Shown here in pieces: positions 26,509 to 36,036 of a stretch of 64,000 nucleotides of DNA. The DNA is taken from positions 1 through 64,000 of the forward strand of contig CADAES010000011.1 of the NCBI GenBank assembly GCA_902786975.1, given 5' to 3'. Under the pieces are notes generated by a model. That model was not told where the DNA came from. It did not search any database and worked only from the letters and a program-made list of their open reading frames with translations. The DNA comes from an uncultured Ruminococcus sp. (GTDB lineage: Bacteria; Bacillota; Clostridia; Oscillospirales; Ruminococcaceae). The translations under genes were made by a program, and so were the position numbers. Within the stretch, counting starts at the first letter, position 1, and every line of letters begins with the position of its first letter.

Positions 26509-27072
26509 TTACCTCTCTTGCTTAGATTTTCCTTCGACACATATCCTTGCGTAGGATATATCCAAAGCTGCCGAAACAGCCTTGATAACACGTTCTTTTA
26601 AAGTAATGTCTCCACCTCCCCCGCAGACTACGACGACACCGCTTATCTTAGGCTTTATTATCTTTTTGACAAGAGCCTGTCTGCCGCCGTTTTCGTCAAC
26701 AGTAACTATCTCGTTCTCAAAGTGTTCGTTTGAGCCGTTGGAATCGTTATCGCTTGATTTTTGTATGTTTTCCGCATAGATATATTCCGCTGTGCCTTCG
26801 ACAGTGAGCATCACCTCGCAGTCGCCGACTCCGTCTATTTTGCTTAGTATGTTTTCAAGTTCAAGTCTGACCTGTTCCTTGTATGCCTTTGCATCGTCAG
26901 TCGAGACAGCCGCATCAGCCGACGACGTATTTACATCGCTCTTTTTTGATGGTTTTATATCCGAAACTGCGATAAGAACGATACCTATGATACCAAGCAG
27001 AACGATGAGCCTTGTCTTGTTCTTAGACTGAGAAAGCTTTTTAAAGCTCTTTGAGATTTCTTTGAAGTTCAA
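26509..27072 (-). CDS. spoIIIAG: Stage III sporulation protein AG
   Basis: 187 residues. N-terminal helix (TRLIVLLGIIGIVLIAVSDI) and a ring-building domain with LENILSKIDGVGDCEVMLTVEGTAEYIYAEN and ISGVVVVCGGGGDITLKERVIKAVSAALDI. SpoIIIAG forms the large ring of the SpoIIIA channel. A 4-nt overlap (ATGA) couples it to spoIIIAF. Confidence 0.92.
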   Translation of the reverse strand: MNFKEISKSFKKLSQSKNKTRLIVLLGIIGIVLIAVSDIKPSKKSDVNTSSADAAVSTDDAKAYKEQVRLELENILSKIDGVGDCEVMLTVEGTAEYIYAENIQKSSDNDSNGSNEHFENEIVTVDENGGRQALVKKIIKPKISGVVVVCGGGGDITLKERVIKAVSAALDISYARICVEGKSKQER

Positions 27073-27545
27073 CTGCTATCACCTGCCGTTACTGTCACCT
27101 CGGTCTGCGGCAATTCTTTCTTAACGAGCTGTGTAATCCTCTTTTCGTTTCCGGACTGCGCTTTTACGGTTACTCTCTTGATTTCTATCTGATTATATTC
27201 ATTCAGTTCGAGCTTTATGATAATGTCGTCGTATTTTATCCCGTCCTCGTTAAACTTTTGTCTGAAATAGTCCGAGACCTTGCTGCGAGCTTCGTTCAGA
27301 ACGGTTTGAGTGCTGAATTCGTTGAGTTCACCATAAATTTTGCTGTCCTGAACGTATGTATAATCAGAGAGTCTTATTTTGAACTCCTTGTTCATAAAAG
27401 GTGTTATCACAACGAGTACGAGCACAATTCCGACAATAAGGTCAAGCTGTTTCTTCACGCTGCCCTGCGGAGAGGCTATCTCGATGAATGTACTGACAAC
27501 ACCTATCACGCAGGCTGAATATATTACTTTACTTATCGTTTCCAT
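27069..27545 (-). CDS. spoIIIAF: Stage III sporulation protein AF
   Basis: 158 residues. Two N-terminal membrane helices (VIYSACVIGVVSTFIEIA, LDLIVGIVLVLVVITPFM) followed by a soluble domain, the known SpoIIIAF layout. Starts directly after the spoIIIAE stop. Confidence 0.88.
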   Translation of the reverse strand: METISKVIYSACVIGVVSTFIEIASPQGSVKKQLDLIVGIVLVLVVITPFMNKEFKIRLSDYTYVQDSKIYGELNEFSTQTVLNEARSKVSDYFRQKFNEDGIKYDDIIIKLELNEYNQIEIKRVTVKAQSGNEKRITQLVKKELPQTEVTVTAGDSS

Positions 27546-28685
27546 TTACCCTCCGAGATTGTATGCTGTCATCATCATAATTGAGGTTGCGACTGTAAAG
27601 ATGACCGCATAAGCTATCAGTATGCTCATAGCGATAGACAACACCGAGTTCACGCTTTTCAGAAGCTGTGAAGTACGGGACTGTCCGAAAATATCATTGA
27701 TGCATTTTGCGAGAAATATCATAAGCTTTACTGCTACGACCGAGAGGATCGGTCGGGCAATGATGAGCAGCAAAACAATTATGCCTATGCTTCCGACGGT
27801 CGTTCTTATAACTCCGAGGCTGCCCTTGACAGTCGAATAGGCTTCGGACACCGATGTACCTATTATTGGGATAAAGCTAGAGGCTGCAAATCTTATAGCT
27901 TTTGAAGAAACGTTATCAGCTGAAGCACCCGCCAGACCCTGTATAGTCATAAGCCCCGTAAACACAGTCATTATCAGCCCAAGTCCGACTGTTACGGCTT
28001 TTTTGACGCCGGCTGCGACGTCCGAAAAGCTAAGGCGTGGATTTATACAGGAAACAAGCGTCAATGCGAGGAGTATGCTCAAAAATGGCATCAGTATCTT
28101 GGAAGCAACAACGCCCATAACCTCACAAACGAAAAGCATGATACCCATATATCCGTTAGAGCCGATAACATTCCCGCCCGCAAGCGTTATCCCCGAGAAT
28201 ACAGGCAGGTAAGCGAGCAGATACTTGTTTATGCTTTCCATTGAATCTCTGACCGATTTAAAGCTCTGCGTCAGCGTGTCAGTCAGAAGGACAACGGTAC
28301 AGATAAGACACAAAAGCTCGACAGTCGAGGACATAGCATCGTTCGGTGTACTGACCGACTTGATAACTATACAAACAAGTGCAACAGCAATTATTTTTCC
28401 AAGCGTGACCAACGGCGACCTTATTGCGTCTGTAAATATAGAAAGTGCAGATTCTATAATTCCCTTTGGTTTTATTTTGCTAAGGCTGTCGGGCTTGCCT
28501 ACATTTATATCTTTTGACGAAAGTGCGTTCCTTATATCCTTTTGCGTGCTTGAATCAAGCTTTTGCTGGATGTGCTTGATAATCGTATTTACATCGGGTG
28601 CATCTCGGCTGCTTTCGGCGGATATCAGCGGAGCTGTAAGGATAACTGAAATTATTATAAGGATCAAAGCTGCGGCTCTTTTCAT
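27546..28685 (-). CDS. spoIIIAE: Stage III sporulation protein AE
   Basis: 379 residues. Signal-like N-terminus (AAALILIIISVILTAPLISA), then a domain with about seven or eight membrane segments (LGKIIAVALVCIVIKSV, YLPVFSGITLAGGNVIGS, FSDVAAGVKKAVTVGLGLIMTV). It is a polytopic inner-membrane component of the SpoIIIA complex. A 104-nt gap separates it from spoIIIAD, unlike the tight spacing of the other genes. Confidence 0.9.
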   Translation of the reverse strand: MKRAAALILIIISVILTAPLISAESSRDAPDVNTIIKHIQQKLDSSTQKDIRNALSSKDINVGKPDSLSKIKPKGIIESALSIFTDAIRSPLVTLGKIIAVALVCIVIKSVSTPNDAMSSTVELLCLICTVVLLTDTLTQSFKSVRDSMESINKYLLAYLPVFSGITLAGGNVIGSNGYMGIMLFVCEVMGVVASKILMPFLSILLALTLVSCINPRLSFSDVAAGVKKAVTVGLGLIMTVFTGLMTIQGLAGASADNVSSKAIRFAASSFIPIIGTSVSEAYSTVKGSLGVIRTTVGSIGIIVLLLIIARPILSVVAVKLMIFLAKCINDIFGQSRTSQLLKSVNSVLSIAMSILIAYAVIFTVATSIMMMTAYNLGG

Positions 28686-28789
28686 TTTGCTCCTTCTTCG
28701 CTAAGGGACTTTGCCCTGTCATTTTTGAACGACCGTTTGTCAAAATCTCATATCGTGTTCACCGAAAATCCGGGAAAGATCTGCAAATA

Positions 28790-29176
28790 CTATACGACAA
28801 GACCTTTGATTATCTCGATAAACGCCTTGAACAGCGGCAGAGATATCACAAGCACAGATATCTTGCCTGCAAGTATTATCTGGGACGAGATGGCATTCTC
28901 GCCGCAGTCTTTGCAATAATCGGCTGCGAACTGAGCAATATATGTCACGCCGAGGCTTTTGAATATGATCTTGATATACATATTATCTATTTTTGCCGAT
29001 TCAAAAAGCGAACTTACAGCGGAAACGATCTGTGATACAAAGCTGACGGAGAACACGAGAATTATAACGCTGACCGTCAGTGTAAGAATAAGCTTTATCT
29101 GTCTGCTGTCGTTCTCTATCGCTTTACAGGCTATAACGGAAGCTATGCAGAAGCCGCAGATACCGATAATACTCAT
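28790..29176 (-). CDS. spoIIIAD: Stage III sporulation protein AD
   Basis: 128 residues, four hydrophobic segments (IIGICGFCIASVIACKAI, LILTLTVSVIILVFSVSFV and others), with the family stretch VTYIAQFAADYCKDCGENAISSQI. Overlaps the spoIIIAC stop by 1 nt. Confidence 0.9.
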   Translation of the reverse strand: MSIIGICGFCIASVIACKAIENDSRQIKLILTLTVSVIILVFSVSFVSQIVSAVSSLFESAKIDNMYIKIIFKSLGVTYIAQFAADYCKDCGENAISSQIILAGKISVLVISLPLFKAFIEIIKGLVV

Positions 29177-29382
29177 CAGCTAAGCCCGAACACCCTCTTG
29201 ATAGTATCAAAAAGGTCACCGATCTTATCGACTATCATAAACAAAACGACTATCAGCCCCGCTAGGGTCGTCATCATCGCCTGCTCGTCTCTTTCGGCTC
29301 TTTTCAGAAGCTGGTTGAGCACAGCAACAATAATGCCGATAGCAGCTATTTTAAAGATAAGATCAATATCCATTCGGTTCAT
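29176..29382 (-). CDS. spoIIIAC: Stage III sporulation protein AC
   Basis: 68 residues, two membrane helices. DLIFKIAAIGIIVAVLNQLLK and ERDEQAMMTTLAGLIVVLFMI are diagnostic for this very small family. 4 nt after spoIIIAB. Confidence 0.92.
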   Translation of the reverse strand: MNRMDIDLIFKIAAIGIIVAVLNQLLKRAERDEQAMMTTLAGLIVVLFMIVDKIGDLFDTIKRVFGLS

Positions 29383-29386
29383 TCCT

Positions 29387-29884
29387 TCAGATAAGCATTA
29401 TTGCAGCAAATGCTCCGCCAAGCACGCCAAAAGTCCGTGAAAGCTTGATCCGCTCCCGCAAGCGCTGTTTTTCGGTGCTGACTATCTCACTTTGCTGTGC
29501 CTGAGCCAGTTTTACGAAAGAGAGCTGACCGCTGAGGTCTGTTGTTCCGAGGTCTCTGAAAAAAGACAGCAATATCTGCTTTGAACCGCTGTCCGGCTCA
29601 TTCCAGCACTTTATGCCGTCAAGCACAGCCTGTCTTATATCGGTACGTGAACAGTCAACATCAAGAAACCCAAGCTCGCTGAACTCACCGCAGTCCTTCA
29701 GACTTTGAACTATCTCGGAAAAAGTGAAAAGAGAGTATTCAAGTATTATCTCGGTTCGGCGATACATTTTCAGAATGAGCGCCTGCGTGTCAAGTCTGCG
29801 TTTGAAAGAGCAGGCTATCGAGTTTCCGCCGAACGCACCAGCTGCGACCACCATAATACAGCCTATCAGCTTTATCATATTCAA
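29387..29884 (-). CDS. spoIIIAB: Stage III sporulation protein AB
   Basis: 165 residues with terminal membrane helices (LIGCIMVVAAGAFGGNSIA at the start; TFGVLGGAFAAIMLI at the end). Resembles the GspF-like component of the SpoIIIA machine, a partner of the ATPase SpoIIIAA. Confidence 0.9.
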   Translation of the reverse strand: MNMIKLIGCIMVVAAGAFGGNSIACSFKRRLDTQALILKMYRRTEIILEYSLFTFSEIVQSLKDCGEFSELGFLDVDCSRTDIRQAVLDGIKCWNEPDSGSKQILLSFFRDLGTTDLSGQLSFVKLAQAQQSEIVSTEKQRLRERIKLSRTFGVLGGAFAAIMLI

Positions 29885-29890
29885 CCCTCG

Positions 29891-30817
29891 TCAGATCTTA
29901 GCTAAATCAACGAGTCTACCGCATTTTGCGGCAACACCGAGCAGAGCGATACGGTCAAAAGCACCGAGCTTCAGAAGCTTTTTTATCAAAGGCTTGCTTT
30001 TAGCTTCGCTGATACTTGAACAATGACAGGACGCTATCAGCTTCACTCCGCTGTTTACCGCATATACAAGCGCTTTACCGTCTTCCCTGCTGCCTATCTC
30101 ATCGCAGACTATTATCTTCGGTGACATTACCCTGACGGCTGTTACAAGTCCGTCATACCTGTCGTAGGAACTGAAAACATCAGTCTTTACGCCGACATCG
30201 TTCTGCGGGACGCCGCCGCAGACAGAGGCTATCTCGCAGCGCTCATCTATCAGGCTTACACTTGAGATGCTGCCCAGACGTCTCGCAAGGTCACGAAGTA
30301 CTGTCGTCTTTCCGCTTGAAGGCGGTCCTGCGACAAGAAGCCCGCAGATACCGTCAGCAAAAGCTTTTTCGTACAATTCCTCGCTGCAGCCTATTATCTC
30401 CCTTGCGATACGGATATTTACCGAAGATATATCCTTGACATTATATATCCCCGTACTGTCGGGAGTGTCGCTGACAGCTGTTCCGCAAAAGCCTATCCTG
30501 CAGCCCCCGTTTACCGTTACATAGCCTTTTGCTATCTCACGACGGAAGCTATGGACAGATTCTCTCACGGCAAGCTTGAAAACGTAGTTTATATCGTCCG
30601 AAGTTATATCGAGGCTGTCCTGATGGCTTTCGGAAAGCTTGCCGCTTCTTGAAAGGAAGTACTCCTTTGAACCGAGCGTTACTGTCAGCTTTCTGCCGAG
30701 ACGAAGCCTTATTTCCTGCAAATTGCTCTGCTCATAGCCCGACATCGACAGCACAGCTCCCCTTATCCTCGACGGAAGATATGACAAAACACAGCTTAGT
30801 TTACTTATCTGTTTCAT
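29891..30817 (-). CDS. spoIIIAA: Stage III sporulation protein AA (secretion-type ATPase)
   Basis: 308 residues from ATG 30817, which has AGAGG about 8 nt upstream; the longer frame to 30922 would run through the promoter region. P-loop LVAGPPSSGKTTVLRDLAR, Walker B-like IIVCDEIG and LQEIRLRLGRKL near the N-terminus. Related to secretion ATPases, it energises the SpoIIIA channel from the mother-cell side. First gene of the complete eight-gene operon. Confidence 0.93.
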   Translation of the reverse strand: MKQISKLSCVLSYLPSRIRGAVLSMSGYEQSNLQEIRLRLGRKLTVTLGSKEYFLSRSGKLSESHQDSLDITSDDINYVFKLAVRESVHSFRREIAKGYVTVNGGCRIGFCGTAVSDTPDSTGIYNVKDISSVNIRIAREIIGCSEELYEKAFADGICGLLVAGPPSSGKTTVLRDLARRLGSISSVSLIDERCEIASVCGGVPQNDVGVKTDVFSSYDRYDGLVTAVRVMSPKIIVCDEIGSREDGKALVYAVNSGVKLIASCHCSSISEAKSKPLIKKLLKLGAFDRIALLGVAAKCGRLVDLAKI

Positions 30818-30849
30818 TGGTTTGACCTCTCGTTTACTTGTCCTGTTAG

Positions 30850-30878
30850 ATACTATGATTGTCGGGTGCTGATTATGC
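30850..30878 (-). promoter_or_regulatory. Candidate SigE-type promoter for the spoIIIA operon
   Basis: On the minus strand GCATAATC (30878-30871) and CATAGTAT (30857-30850) are 13 bp apart and resemble the B. subtilis SigE boxes (ATAnT-like and CATACAnT). They lie about 33 bp before the spoIIIAA start. The match is partial; support comes mainly from the known SigE control of spoIIIA. Confidence 0.35.
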
Positions 30879-30911
30879 GCAAAAAAATATCTGCGTTTTA
30901 TAAAACAATAG

Positions 30912-30940
30912 TTGCAAAGCAAATGATTATATGATATAAT
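30912..30940 (+). promoter_or_regulatory. SigA-type promoter for the moxR operon
   Basis: TTGCAA at 30912-30917, 17-bp spacer, consensus TATAAT at 30935-30940, then GAGGAG before ATG 30973. Confidence 0.75.
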
Positions 30941-30972
30941 AAATTAAATATATACTGTGAGGAGAATCAAAG

Positions 30973-31941
30973 ATGTCTTATAATTTGAATGAAGATCAGA
31001 AGCAAGTTCTTGCATTTTCGCAGAATGTCATCAACCAGGTAAGAAGAGTTATTATAGGAAAGGACGAGATAATCGTCAAAGTCCTGCTATGCATACTCTC
31101 GGGCGGTCATGTACTTATCGAGGATATCCCCGGCGTAGGCAAGACCACTCTTGCTATCGCTCTTTCTAAGGCTCTTTCGCTCGATTATAAAAGAATGCAG
31201 TTCACTCCGGATGTTCTGCCGTCCGACGTTACCGGTTTTTCGGTGCTTGACAAGGATACGCACGAATTTCGCTACAAGCCGGGTGCAGCTATGACAAATC
31301 TCTTTCTTGCCGACGAGATAAACAGAACATCGTCAAAGACACAGTCTGCTCTGCTGGAGGTAATGGAGGAGGGCAAGGTGACTGTTGACGGCGTGACGCA
31401 CAAAGTCCCCGACCCGTACATAGTTATTGCCACACAAAATCCGATGGGCTCTATCGGTACACAGATGCTCCCCGAATCACAGCTCGACAGATTTCTTGTG
31501 CGCCTTACTATGGGTTATCCGTCCTTTGACAACGAGATAAACATGCTCAGGTCGAAAAACACGAACATCTCCACCGACAGAGTTCAGGGCGTTGCGACCA
31601 TTGATGAGATAATACACGCAAAAAAGACGGTTGAGGATATTTTCGTTTCCGACGGTATCCTGTCGTACATCGCCTCGCTTGCAAATGCTACAAGGAACAA
31701 CTCCTACATAAAGCTCGGTCTTTCACCGAGAGGCTCTATTGCTTTGCTGAAGATATGCAAGGCGACTGCACTGCTCAAAGGCAGAGATTACGTTATCCCT
31801 GACGATGTACTCTATTGCTTTGAGGACGTTGTCAGACACAGGCTCGTTTTTGACTCCAAAGCTAAGATAAACGGCATTTCACAGCAGCAGGTCATTCAGA
31901 ACGTCATAGCTTCTGTTCAGGTGCCGAGGATCAACAAATAA
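30973..31941 (+). CDS. MoxR-type AAA ATPase
   Basis: 322 residues. Walker A GVGKTTLAIALS, Walker B LFLADEINR followed by TSSKTQSALLEVMEE, and sensor motif VIATQNPMGS are typical for MoxR. Such ATPases act with DUF58 and von Willebrand-like proteins, here the next gene (13 nt downstream), probably as chaperones for a membrane-associated complex. The three-gene set MoxR-DUF58-transglutaminase recurs widely in bacteria, but its substrate is not known. Confidence 0.92.
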   Translation: MSYNLNEDQKQVLAFSQNVINQVRRVIIGKDEIIVKVLLCILSGGHVLIEDIPGVGKTTLAIALSKALSLDYKRMQFTPDVLPSDVTGFSVLDKDTHEFRYKPGAAMTNLFLADEINRTSSKTQSALLEVMEEGKVTVDGVTHKVPDPYIVIATQNPMGSIGTQMLPESQLDRFLVRLTMGYPSFDNEINMLRSKNTNISTDRVQGVATIDEIIHAKKTVEDIFVSDGILSYIASLANATRNNSYIKLGLSPRGSIALLKICKATALLKGRDYVIPDDVLYCFEDVVRHRLVFDSKAKINGISQQQVIQNVIASVQVPRINK

Positions 31942-31954
31942 GGAAGGACGCATA

Positions 31955-33151
31955 ATGTTAATTGTCTACCTGATTCTTCTTGTTATCTCAGTATTCTTCT
32001 ATATAATGTACGTTCCGGATTTTTCATTCTATCTGATGCTATTTCTTCTGATAATGCCGGTAGTGCTGTTCATACTCAACATCTACATCTCACGCAGGAT
32101 AAAGGTTCGTTTTCTTCTGCCGGCTCACAAGACTGTCGGACGCTCTGTCGTTCCGGTGCAGATAGAGGTCGTGAACCCGACTGTATTTCCCGTACCGAAT
32201 CTCGAAATATTCATTGAGCATCACAGCGCATTTGAAAACGACAAGAAAAAGAACTTTGCAAAGATAAATCTTCCTCTGCTTTCAAAGGAAACTCAGACGC
32301 TGAGAATGAACATAGCTTCGCTTCACCTCGGAGAGATAGATCTTATAATAAAAAAATGCCGTGTTTACGACATTCTCAGGCTGTTCAAGTTTAAAGTGAG
32401 AGGCAAGGGCTACGAGAATTGTCTGAAAGAAACGACGCTGTTCGTTTACCCGCAGTACAGTCACATGGAAAACTCCGTCGCTGATTACAGCGGCATCGGC
32501 ATAGACTCGGATGAGTTTTCTCCCGACAAGAAGGGCGATGACCCTTCACAGGTTTTCGGTATCCACGAATACATCGAAGGCGATAAGCCGAACAGGATAC
32601 ACTGGAAGCTCACCGCAAAGCAGGACCAAGTCATGGTCAAGGACTATTCCCTCTCGATGTCCTACGCAGTACACATATTTGTCAACCTGAATACAGAAAA
32701 AGCGAAGGATTACGACGCAGTTATCGAGGGCGCTCTGTCTGTTTCGATGATGCTGACGGACAGGGGCATAGCCCACACGGTCCTTTGGGCCGACAAAAAG
32801 ACAAACACCGTTACAAGCATAAATGTCAAGGACGAAAGCGAGCATTACGAATGTGCCGAACTGCTCATAAAGTCAAAGACTTATTCGGACAGCGAGGAAG
32901 CTGTTTTCCCGTTCACTATGGACAGCGAACAGCTTTGCTGCGGACACCTCATTATCTTTTCAAAGAAGCTTGACGAAAAGACTATTGAAGCTGTCACAGG
33001 TTCGGGGTATGCAGCAAGATACCTTTTCGCATTTTCACGTTCTGATAAGGACGAGAACGCTGAAAGCGAGATCATCACGCAGGACAATGTAGATATCCTA
33101 TACATTCGCAAGGACCATATCGGAGACGCTTTCTCGGATATCGTATTCTGA
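31955..33151 (+). CDS. DUF58 domain protein
   Basis: 398 residues. Two N-terminal membrane helices (about 2-17 and 23-45) and the DUF58 core EYIEGDKPNRIHWKLTAKQDQVMVKDY, followed by a von Willebrand A-like fold. Partner of the MoxR ATPase in this family grouping. Middle gene of the operon. Confidence 0.87.
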   Translation: MLIVYLILLVISVFFYIMYVPDFSFYLMLFLLIMPVVLFILNIYISRRIKVRFLLPAHKTVGRSVVPVQIEVVNPTVFPVPNLEIFIEHHSAFENDKKKNFAKINLPLLSKETQTLRMNIASLHLGEIDLIIKKCRVYDILRLFKFKVRGKGYENCLKETTLFVYPQYSHMENSVADYSGIGIDSDEFSPDKKGDDPSQVFGIHEYIEGDKPNRIHWKLTAKQDQVMVKDYSLSMSYAVHIFVNLNTEKAKDYDAVIEGALSVSMMLTDRGIAHTVLWADKKTNTVTSINVKDESEHYECAELLIKSKTYSDSEEAVFPFTMDSEQLCCGHLIIFSKKLDEKTIEAVTGSGYAARYLFAFSRSDKDENAESEIITQDNVDILYIRKDHIGDAFSDIVF

Positions 33152-33184
33152 CAGTAACAAAAAAACGCGGAGAATTGATTTACG

Positions 33185-35962
33185 ATGAAGAAAAAAAAGA
33201 AAGCCTTGCTTGACAACGGCTTTATCAGCAGCAATGGAGTCTGCTTCGGCAACGATATTGCAATGGGCTATTCAAAGCACCACGATACTATATATTTCGG
33301 TATAGCAAGAGGGCTGTTCGCTTTCTTTACAAGCTTTGCCGTGATGTGTATGTTCGCAAGCTTCATACTCAAAAGCCCGGAATACAACTCACTGCTTCTC
33401 AGCTGTGTTCTGCCTGTGGTATTGCTGTGTGTCATAAGGAACAAGAACTCAGCTATAAAAACTATCGGCATAGTATTTCTGACCATATTTCTTACTTACT
33501 TTGTTATCAATTATCAAAAGATAATAGACGGGTTCCTATGCACGGTTTATTTTTATCTGGAACACGCCAAACAGCCAAGCGGTATACTCGGAAGCAGTCT
33601 GAGCGGCATAAGCACCTACACCTATGTTTCGCTGTCATCGTTCTTCCTGCAGTTCCTTTCGGTAGTTATTACTATCGTTGTTACTATCGCAACAGTCTAC
33701 AGGATAGACTTCCCTCTTTTGTTCATAGCGACATTCCCGCTGTTTGAGCTCGGGTTTTATCACGGCTGGGCACCGCCTTTAAAATCGGTTGTGATACTTG
33801 TTATCAGCTGGGTGCTGATGATAGCGCTCCACTCGATAAATCAGCGGACAAACCGTGCGGGGCGAAACAACACATTCGCTGTGCATGAAAAAAAGCACAC
33901 ATATTATCTGACCTCAAGCATTGACAAATCAAAGATATTCTTCGTAATTTTCAGATTTATAGTGATTCTTTGTGCAGCGGTATTTCTTATCGTCATAGCA
34001 CTTTCCAACCTGTTCGGTCATGAAAGGTCGGAAAAGGTTGACAGCTACAGAAGAAAACTGACAAACACATTGAACAATTTTTCACTTGAAGATCTCGGCG
34101 GTCTGTTTGCAGACTACGACGGCGGATTTGATTTCTTCGGCACAAAGGCTGTCGGAGGAACGAACGGCGGAAAGCTCGGAAACACAGACGGTATCAGCTT
34201 CAACGGCACAACCGCACTTGTGGTATACACAACGCCGCTGAAAGAAACGCTTTATCTCAGAGGCTACGTTGCGGGCGATTACAAGGATAACTGCTGGGAT
34301 CCGATAGATTACGAGGACAGCGAAGCATTTGCACAGAAGTTTTCCGACCTGGGCATCGCAGTTCAGGACTCGGAGTATTTTAGGCTCACCGATCTTACCA
34401 ATTTCCTTGAACTCAACGGCGGTATAAAGGATTACACCAAGGAAGAACAGATATCTGTCGAGGTAAAGGGAGCGAGCAAAAAATACGTTTATGCGCCCTA
34501 CGGTTCATATTTTTCCGACAGCGACCAGAAAAACAAATACAAGATGCGTCCGTACTTTGAATCGTATGTAAAGCTCGGCACTAACAACTACAAGATCAAT
34601 TACAGAAGACCTGATGATGAATCATTTTTAAGGATAAGAAATATAATAGCAGATAAGAGCACCTATTACTCGGTCAACAGCTCCATTCCAAAGGAAGCCA
34701 CCGAGTCTTACGAAAGCTTTATCACACGCAATTATACCAAAGTCGCAAGGTCCCCCGGGCTTGAAAACGCCTATAACGAGATATGCAAAAAGTACCTTGC
34801 AAGCGGCGACAGGAGCTTCAGCAGTGTTTACTACGCTATAAAGCGCTATTTCTCAGACAATTTCAAATACACACTCGAGCCGGGAAAAACGCCGTCGGGT
34901 GAGGATTTTGTGGATTATTTCCTTTCAAAGCAGAAGCAGGGCTATTGTTCATACTTCGCATCTGCAGGAGTACAGCTTCTCAGACGGTTCGGCTTCAAAG
35001 CAAGGTTCGTCGAAGGCTACGTAGTCGTTCCGACACAGTCCGACAAAGACGCTTCGATAAGCACTATCGAGGTAACAGACAAATGTGCTCACGCCTGGAC
35101 AGAGGTGTATATCGACGATTTCGGCTGGACGCACGCCGAGTTTACGCCCGGCTATGACGGAGATAATCCGAACATGACCGAAGAAGAAAAGGACCCTTAC
35201 AAGCATAACGACGACAGCAGCAGCGAGCCGGATATGTCATCGTCTGTTCCGGACAGCTCGTCAGAGAGCAGCTCAGAATCGTCAGAGCCTCAGATAACTA
35301 CTGCAACTCAGACGCCCGAAAGCAGCTCACCGTCAGGCACCTCATCCTCCGACGAAAGCTCATCGCAGACTGACCCAAGCTCGGAAGACCAGTCCGGCAG
35401 AGGTGACCCGAACAGCGCAAGCAACGGCAACAATTCGGGCGGCAGGAATTCAGGTCCGGGCAACGACACCTCTTTGAAGCCGGATAGCAGTAAAGCACCG
35501 CCTGTCGAAGCGGAAAAGTCTTCAACGTTCAAGCTGATCGTATTCACTCTAATAATATCCGCATTATTCATTATTGTAATGGTGCTGCGAAGGATATTGA
35601 CTTTACGGACTATGCAGGACAAGTGCAGAAACGGAAAAGCCGAAGACAGAGTAAAATACATTCTCAAATGCACTCTCAGATACATCAGACTGCTTGAGAT
35701 AAAATGCAGTGTTAACGTGACTGATATGCAGCTTCTGCATGAGCTTGATGAAAAGCTTTTACAAAAGGATATCAAGATCACTCAGCAGCTTGAGTACATC
35801 TTTGAGATAGCTGAAGAAGCACTTATGGCTAACCACATTATCACCAAAGAAGAAGCTGACAAGGCGAACGATTATCTGGAATACATCGCTGACAGCGTTG
35901 TAAAATCTAAGCTTGACCCGTTCAGACTGTTCAGCGCCAAATATGTAAACTGTCTGTATTGA
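33185..35962 (+). CDS. Membrane-anchored transglutaminase-like protein (TgpA-type)
   Basis: 925 residues. About 40-290 holds several membrane segments (IYFGIARGLFAFFTSFAVM, IFFVIFRFIVILCAAVFLI); an extracytoplasmic part follows with a papain-like transglutaminase domain: C588 in QGYCSYFASAG, H636 in CAHAWTEVYI and an acidic third residue E652 in THAEFTPG, where many relatives have Asp. A Ser/Pro/Asp-rich linker (about 675-770) and a further membrane helix near 785-802 lead to a cytoplasmic tail. Family members may cleave or cross-link wall-associated proteins; the actual role is unknown. Last gene of the moxR operon. Confidence 0.87.
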   Translation: MKKKKKALLDNGFISSNGVCFGNDIAMGYSKHHDTIYFGIARGLFAFFTSFAVMCMFASFILKSPEYNSLLLSCVLPVVLLCVIRNKNSAIKTIGIVFLTIFLTYFVINYQKIIDGFLCTVYFYLEHAKQPSGILGSSLSGISTYTYVSLSSFFLQFLSVVITIVVTIATVYRIDFPLLFIATFPLFELGFYHGWAPPLKSVVILVISWVLMIALHSINQRTNRAGRNNTFAVHEKKHTYYLTSSIDKSKIFFVIFRFIVILCAAVFLIVIALSNLFGHERSEKVDSYRRKLTNTLNNFSLEDLGGLFADYDGGFDFFGTKAVGGTNGGKLGNTDGISFNGTTALVVYTTPLKETLYLRGYVAGDYKDNCWDPIDYEDSEAFAQKFSDLGIAVQDSEYFRLTDLTNFLELNGGIKDYTKEEQISVEVKGASKKYVYAPYGSYFSDSDQKNKYKMRPYFESYVKLGTNNYKINYRRPDDESFLRIRNIIADKSTYYSVNSSIPKEATESYESFITRNYTKVARSPGLENAYNEICKKYLASGDRSFSSVYYAIKRYFSDNFKYTLEPGKTPSGEDFVDYFLSKQKQGYCSYFASAGVQLLRRFGFKARFVEGYVVVPTQSDKDASISTIEVTDKCAHAWTEVYIDDFGWTHAEFTPGYDGDNPNMTEEEKDPYKHNDDSSSEPDMSSSVPDSSSESSSESSEPQITTATQTPESSSPSGTSSSDESSSQTDPSSEDQSGRGDPNSASNGNNSGGRNSGPGNDTSLKPDSSKAPPVEAEKSSTFKLIVFTLIISALFIIVMVLRRILTLRTMQDKCRNGKAEDRVKYILKCTLRYIRLLEIKCSVNVTDMQLLHELDEKLLQKDIKITQQLEYIFEIAEEALMANHIITKEEADKANDYLEYIADSVVKSKLDPFRLFSAKYVNCLY

Positions 35963-35982
35963 TGCAATATACGATCAGACAC

Positions 35983-36013
35983 AAAAAAGCCCGAGACTGA
36001 TCTCGGGCTTTTT
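35983..36013. terminator. Bidirectional intrinsic terminator
   Basis: AAAAAGCCCGAGA and TCTCGGGCTTTTT form a 13-bp stem with CTGA loop; T or A runs on both ends serve the transglutaminase gene (+) and the LRR/CWB2 gene (-). Confidence 0.92.
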
Positions 36014-36036
36014 AAGTTATGGTATGTAATAGAAGA

